From Opisthocomus hoazin (Eukaryota > Chordata > Aves > Opisthocomiformes > Opisthocomidae): DNA of 64,000 nucleotides. The position numbers were made by a program, and so were the translations under genes. Location: assembly GCF_030867145.1 (NCBI RefSeq), contig NC_134414.1, forward strand, positions 17,006,518 through 17,070,517. Reading direction: 5' to 3'. Positions 62,201 through 64,000 of this stretch are shown in pieces (the first letter of the stretch is position 1; every line of letters begins with the position of its first letter). The notes beneath the pieces were generated by a model, which ran no database searches, was not told where the DNA came from, and saw only the letters and a program-made list of their open reading frames with translations.

Positions 62201-64000
62201 CTTGAGTTTAAGAGCCAGGCTTTCCACTGAGAGGCTGTAAACACAGGTTGGGTAGTACAGAAATGGTGGGGACCGTGCAGTGATGAATCACCCTTTCTCT
62301 GCACAGTACAAAGTGAGGGGAAGAAGGGGAGAATCCACATAAATTGTTCCTCTTGTGTCATGGACCTGCACTTGCAAATGGGCAGTCCCTCTCTTCGGAA
62401 TGTGGAGGGTCACACAACACACACACACAACATTGATTTGGGTTATTGAGGTTTTTTTGGTATATTGGGTAGAGGCTGTTACCTGATCACCACTGGGAAT
62501 CAGAGGTATTGTGCCCACCATCCCGTCAAGTTATATTTTTCCTAAAAATACCTTAGTGATGCTTATGACATGTTCTGGGTATAGGGTAGATCTTTTATAG
62601 GCATATTTCTTCTCACCCAAAGCATGCATTTAAGGAGTGTGTCCTTTAATGTAATGAAAGCAGGCAGTTGAAGTCCATTGGCCACTAGCAATTGCTCACT
62701 GCTGTTTAACATTTTGTGCTTATCTCTTCTGCTTCTTCTAGTTCTCTTTCCTCATTGCCACAACATGGACATAACCCTCACATTTTGGCTTGTTGTAATC
62801 ATGATCAAGCTTTTGTGGCTAATCTTACTCAGAAGGACTCAAAACCATCCAGAGCCAAATTCTGTGCTGGCGTAAGCAAGTGCAGCAACACTAAATTTGG
62901 TGCAGTCCTGCCTGCTCATTTTAGGATGGCTCCTCCACCTTGAGTTTACCTGCAACCCTCAACCTCTGCTATGCTATTTACCTGCAACCCTCAACCTCTG
63001 CTATGCTGAAGCATATTTTGCCACTGACAGTGACTGAGGAATTCTAGGCTGGGTTTTAAATCTGCTACCAAATGTATTCTGGTTATGCTAGGGACAAGCA
63101 GAGCTGCACAAAATTACCCATTTTTGTTCTCTAAGTGTCCATCTGCAGCAATGATGACTTTCTGCCTAAATATTTTATTCTTCTGTGAATGTGCAGAAAT
63201 GTGGATTTTTTTTTCCCCTGTCAGTTCTGCTGACAAGCAGAACTTTTTCATACAGCTCTATAATTAGGCTCCAGAGTCCTGTGGAGACACACAGCAGAGC
63301 GGTAGCCTTTGTATTCTGCAATACTCAAAAGTTGCAGTTCACAGACGTGTGCGCTTACGTCTATCCCACCTCTATGCATGCTATTACTAGTCTTTTCTGT
63401 TCCTTTTGGGTTTGTCCCCGTGTCTAACAAAAATGAGAATTTTGAGTGTTTCTGGTCCTAAACTGCAAATCACTCGACCACTGTGTAAAACTTTTGACAG
63501 AATGGAACAGTTTCAGGTCATCATTGAAAATCCAAGCTCAGGAATCCTGTGTTGCTTCAGATTGTGCAATGAAACTATTGAACTTTGTATCAAAACATAT
63601 AATTCTTACAGTTTTTTGCACAGTTCTCTTCAGCATGAAATGTGATTTTTTTTGTCATGATTTCTGTCACTTTATAGTGTTCCTGATCACAAAGCCCAGT
63701 GATGAGTATCTATACAAAGTTCTTATAGCAAATATAAATATAGTTGTAAAGAAATAGATCAGTGGTAGAAGTTATTGTATATTGCTGTTACACAACCTGT
63801 AGGGAAACCTTCCATTTTCCTTTAATATAACCCTCAGACTACTCTATTTAGAAGCACGCTGCTTTAGAGACGAGGAGTCTTTGCTATTTGCGTCCATAGA
63901 TAGCTTCAAAAACCAGTAAATTAATAACACTAGTTATACCTACTAAAGATGTTTAACGTTTGAGGTTTCATGACTAGGAAGCTTCTGTTCAAACCACTTG
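59269..64000. other. Unique AT-rich non-coding DNA to window end
   Basis: No gene, RNA or repeat family recognised apart from the short tandem duplication at 62945-63007 and a CA-rich patch near 62412-62430. Consistent with continued intron or intergenic DNA. Confidence 0.5.
62945..63007. repeat. 32-bp perfect tandem duplication
   Basis: The unit beginning TTTACCTGCAACCCTC and ending CTCTGCTATGCTA occurs at 62945-62976 and again immediately at 62977-63007, identical over 31 bases. Perfect identity suggests a recent slippage-type or microhomology duplication. Confidence 0.95.

Noticed and set aside
1..64000. Search for tRNA/rRNA genes, CRISPR arrays, operons, toxin or phage systems
   Set aside because: None seen. 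The sequence is clearly vertebrate non-coding DNA, and the tRNA-like stretches at 40.2 and 41.5 kb are SINE relics rather than tRNA genes.

Overview
This is a vertebrate, almost certainly avian, non-coding window. The evidence is an AT-rich unique background with no compact gene structure, many 5'-truncated CR1 (chicken repeat 1) LINE copies ending in ATTCTRTG-type octamer tails, one solo LTR of the bird ERVL-like class, and faint old tRNA-derived SINE (MIR/CORE-like) traces. I see no bacterial operons, tRNA or rRNA genes or CRISPR arrays. The species cannot be told from the sequence.

Layout: 1-375 is a CR1 endonuclease-domain fragment (minus) cut by the window edge. 376-10286 is unique AT-rich DNA. 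10287-13538 is a dense CR1 pile-up: one minus copy, then three plus copies joined end to end, with two much smaller minus CR1 insertions nested inside them (137 bp with a 7-bp target duplication, and about 61 bp). 17700-18406 is a diverged plus CR1. 19137-20705 is a long minus CR1 reverse-transcriptase fragment abutting a second, different CR1 piece. 28438-28603 is a (GGAA)n purine microsatellite. 31988-32195 is another CR1 3' end. 35322-35702 (minus) is the only stretch that reads to me like a conserved cellular coding exon, with a stop codon and an AATAAA 28 bp further on; I cannot name its gene. 36590-36715, 40150-40350, 41520-41615 and 59150-59268 are weak old SINE-like traces. 45114-45751 is a solo LTR in minus orientation. 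52390-53340 is a strong CpG island with GC boxes, a CCAAT box and a TATA-like element, followed by a good plus-strand splice donor at 53529. It is the best candidate gene start here, and 53.5-64 kb would then be its first intron.

How it fits together: the window is probably intergenic plus the 5' end of a large-intron gene reading rightward. The island may also fire leftward, in which case the exon at 35.3 kb could belong to a minus-strand transcript. That link is inference only. I found no convincing new biological system. The items most worth checking are the orphan exon, the island and its putative first exon, and the CR1 nest, where insertions have repeatedly hit other CR1 copies.
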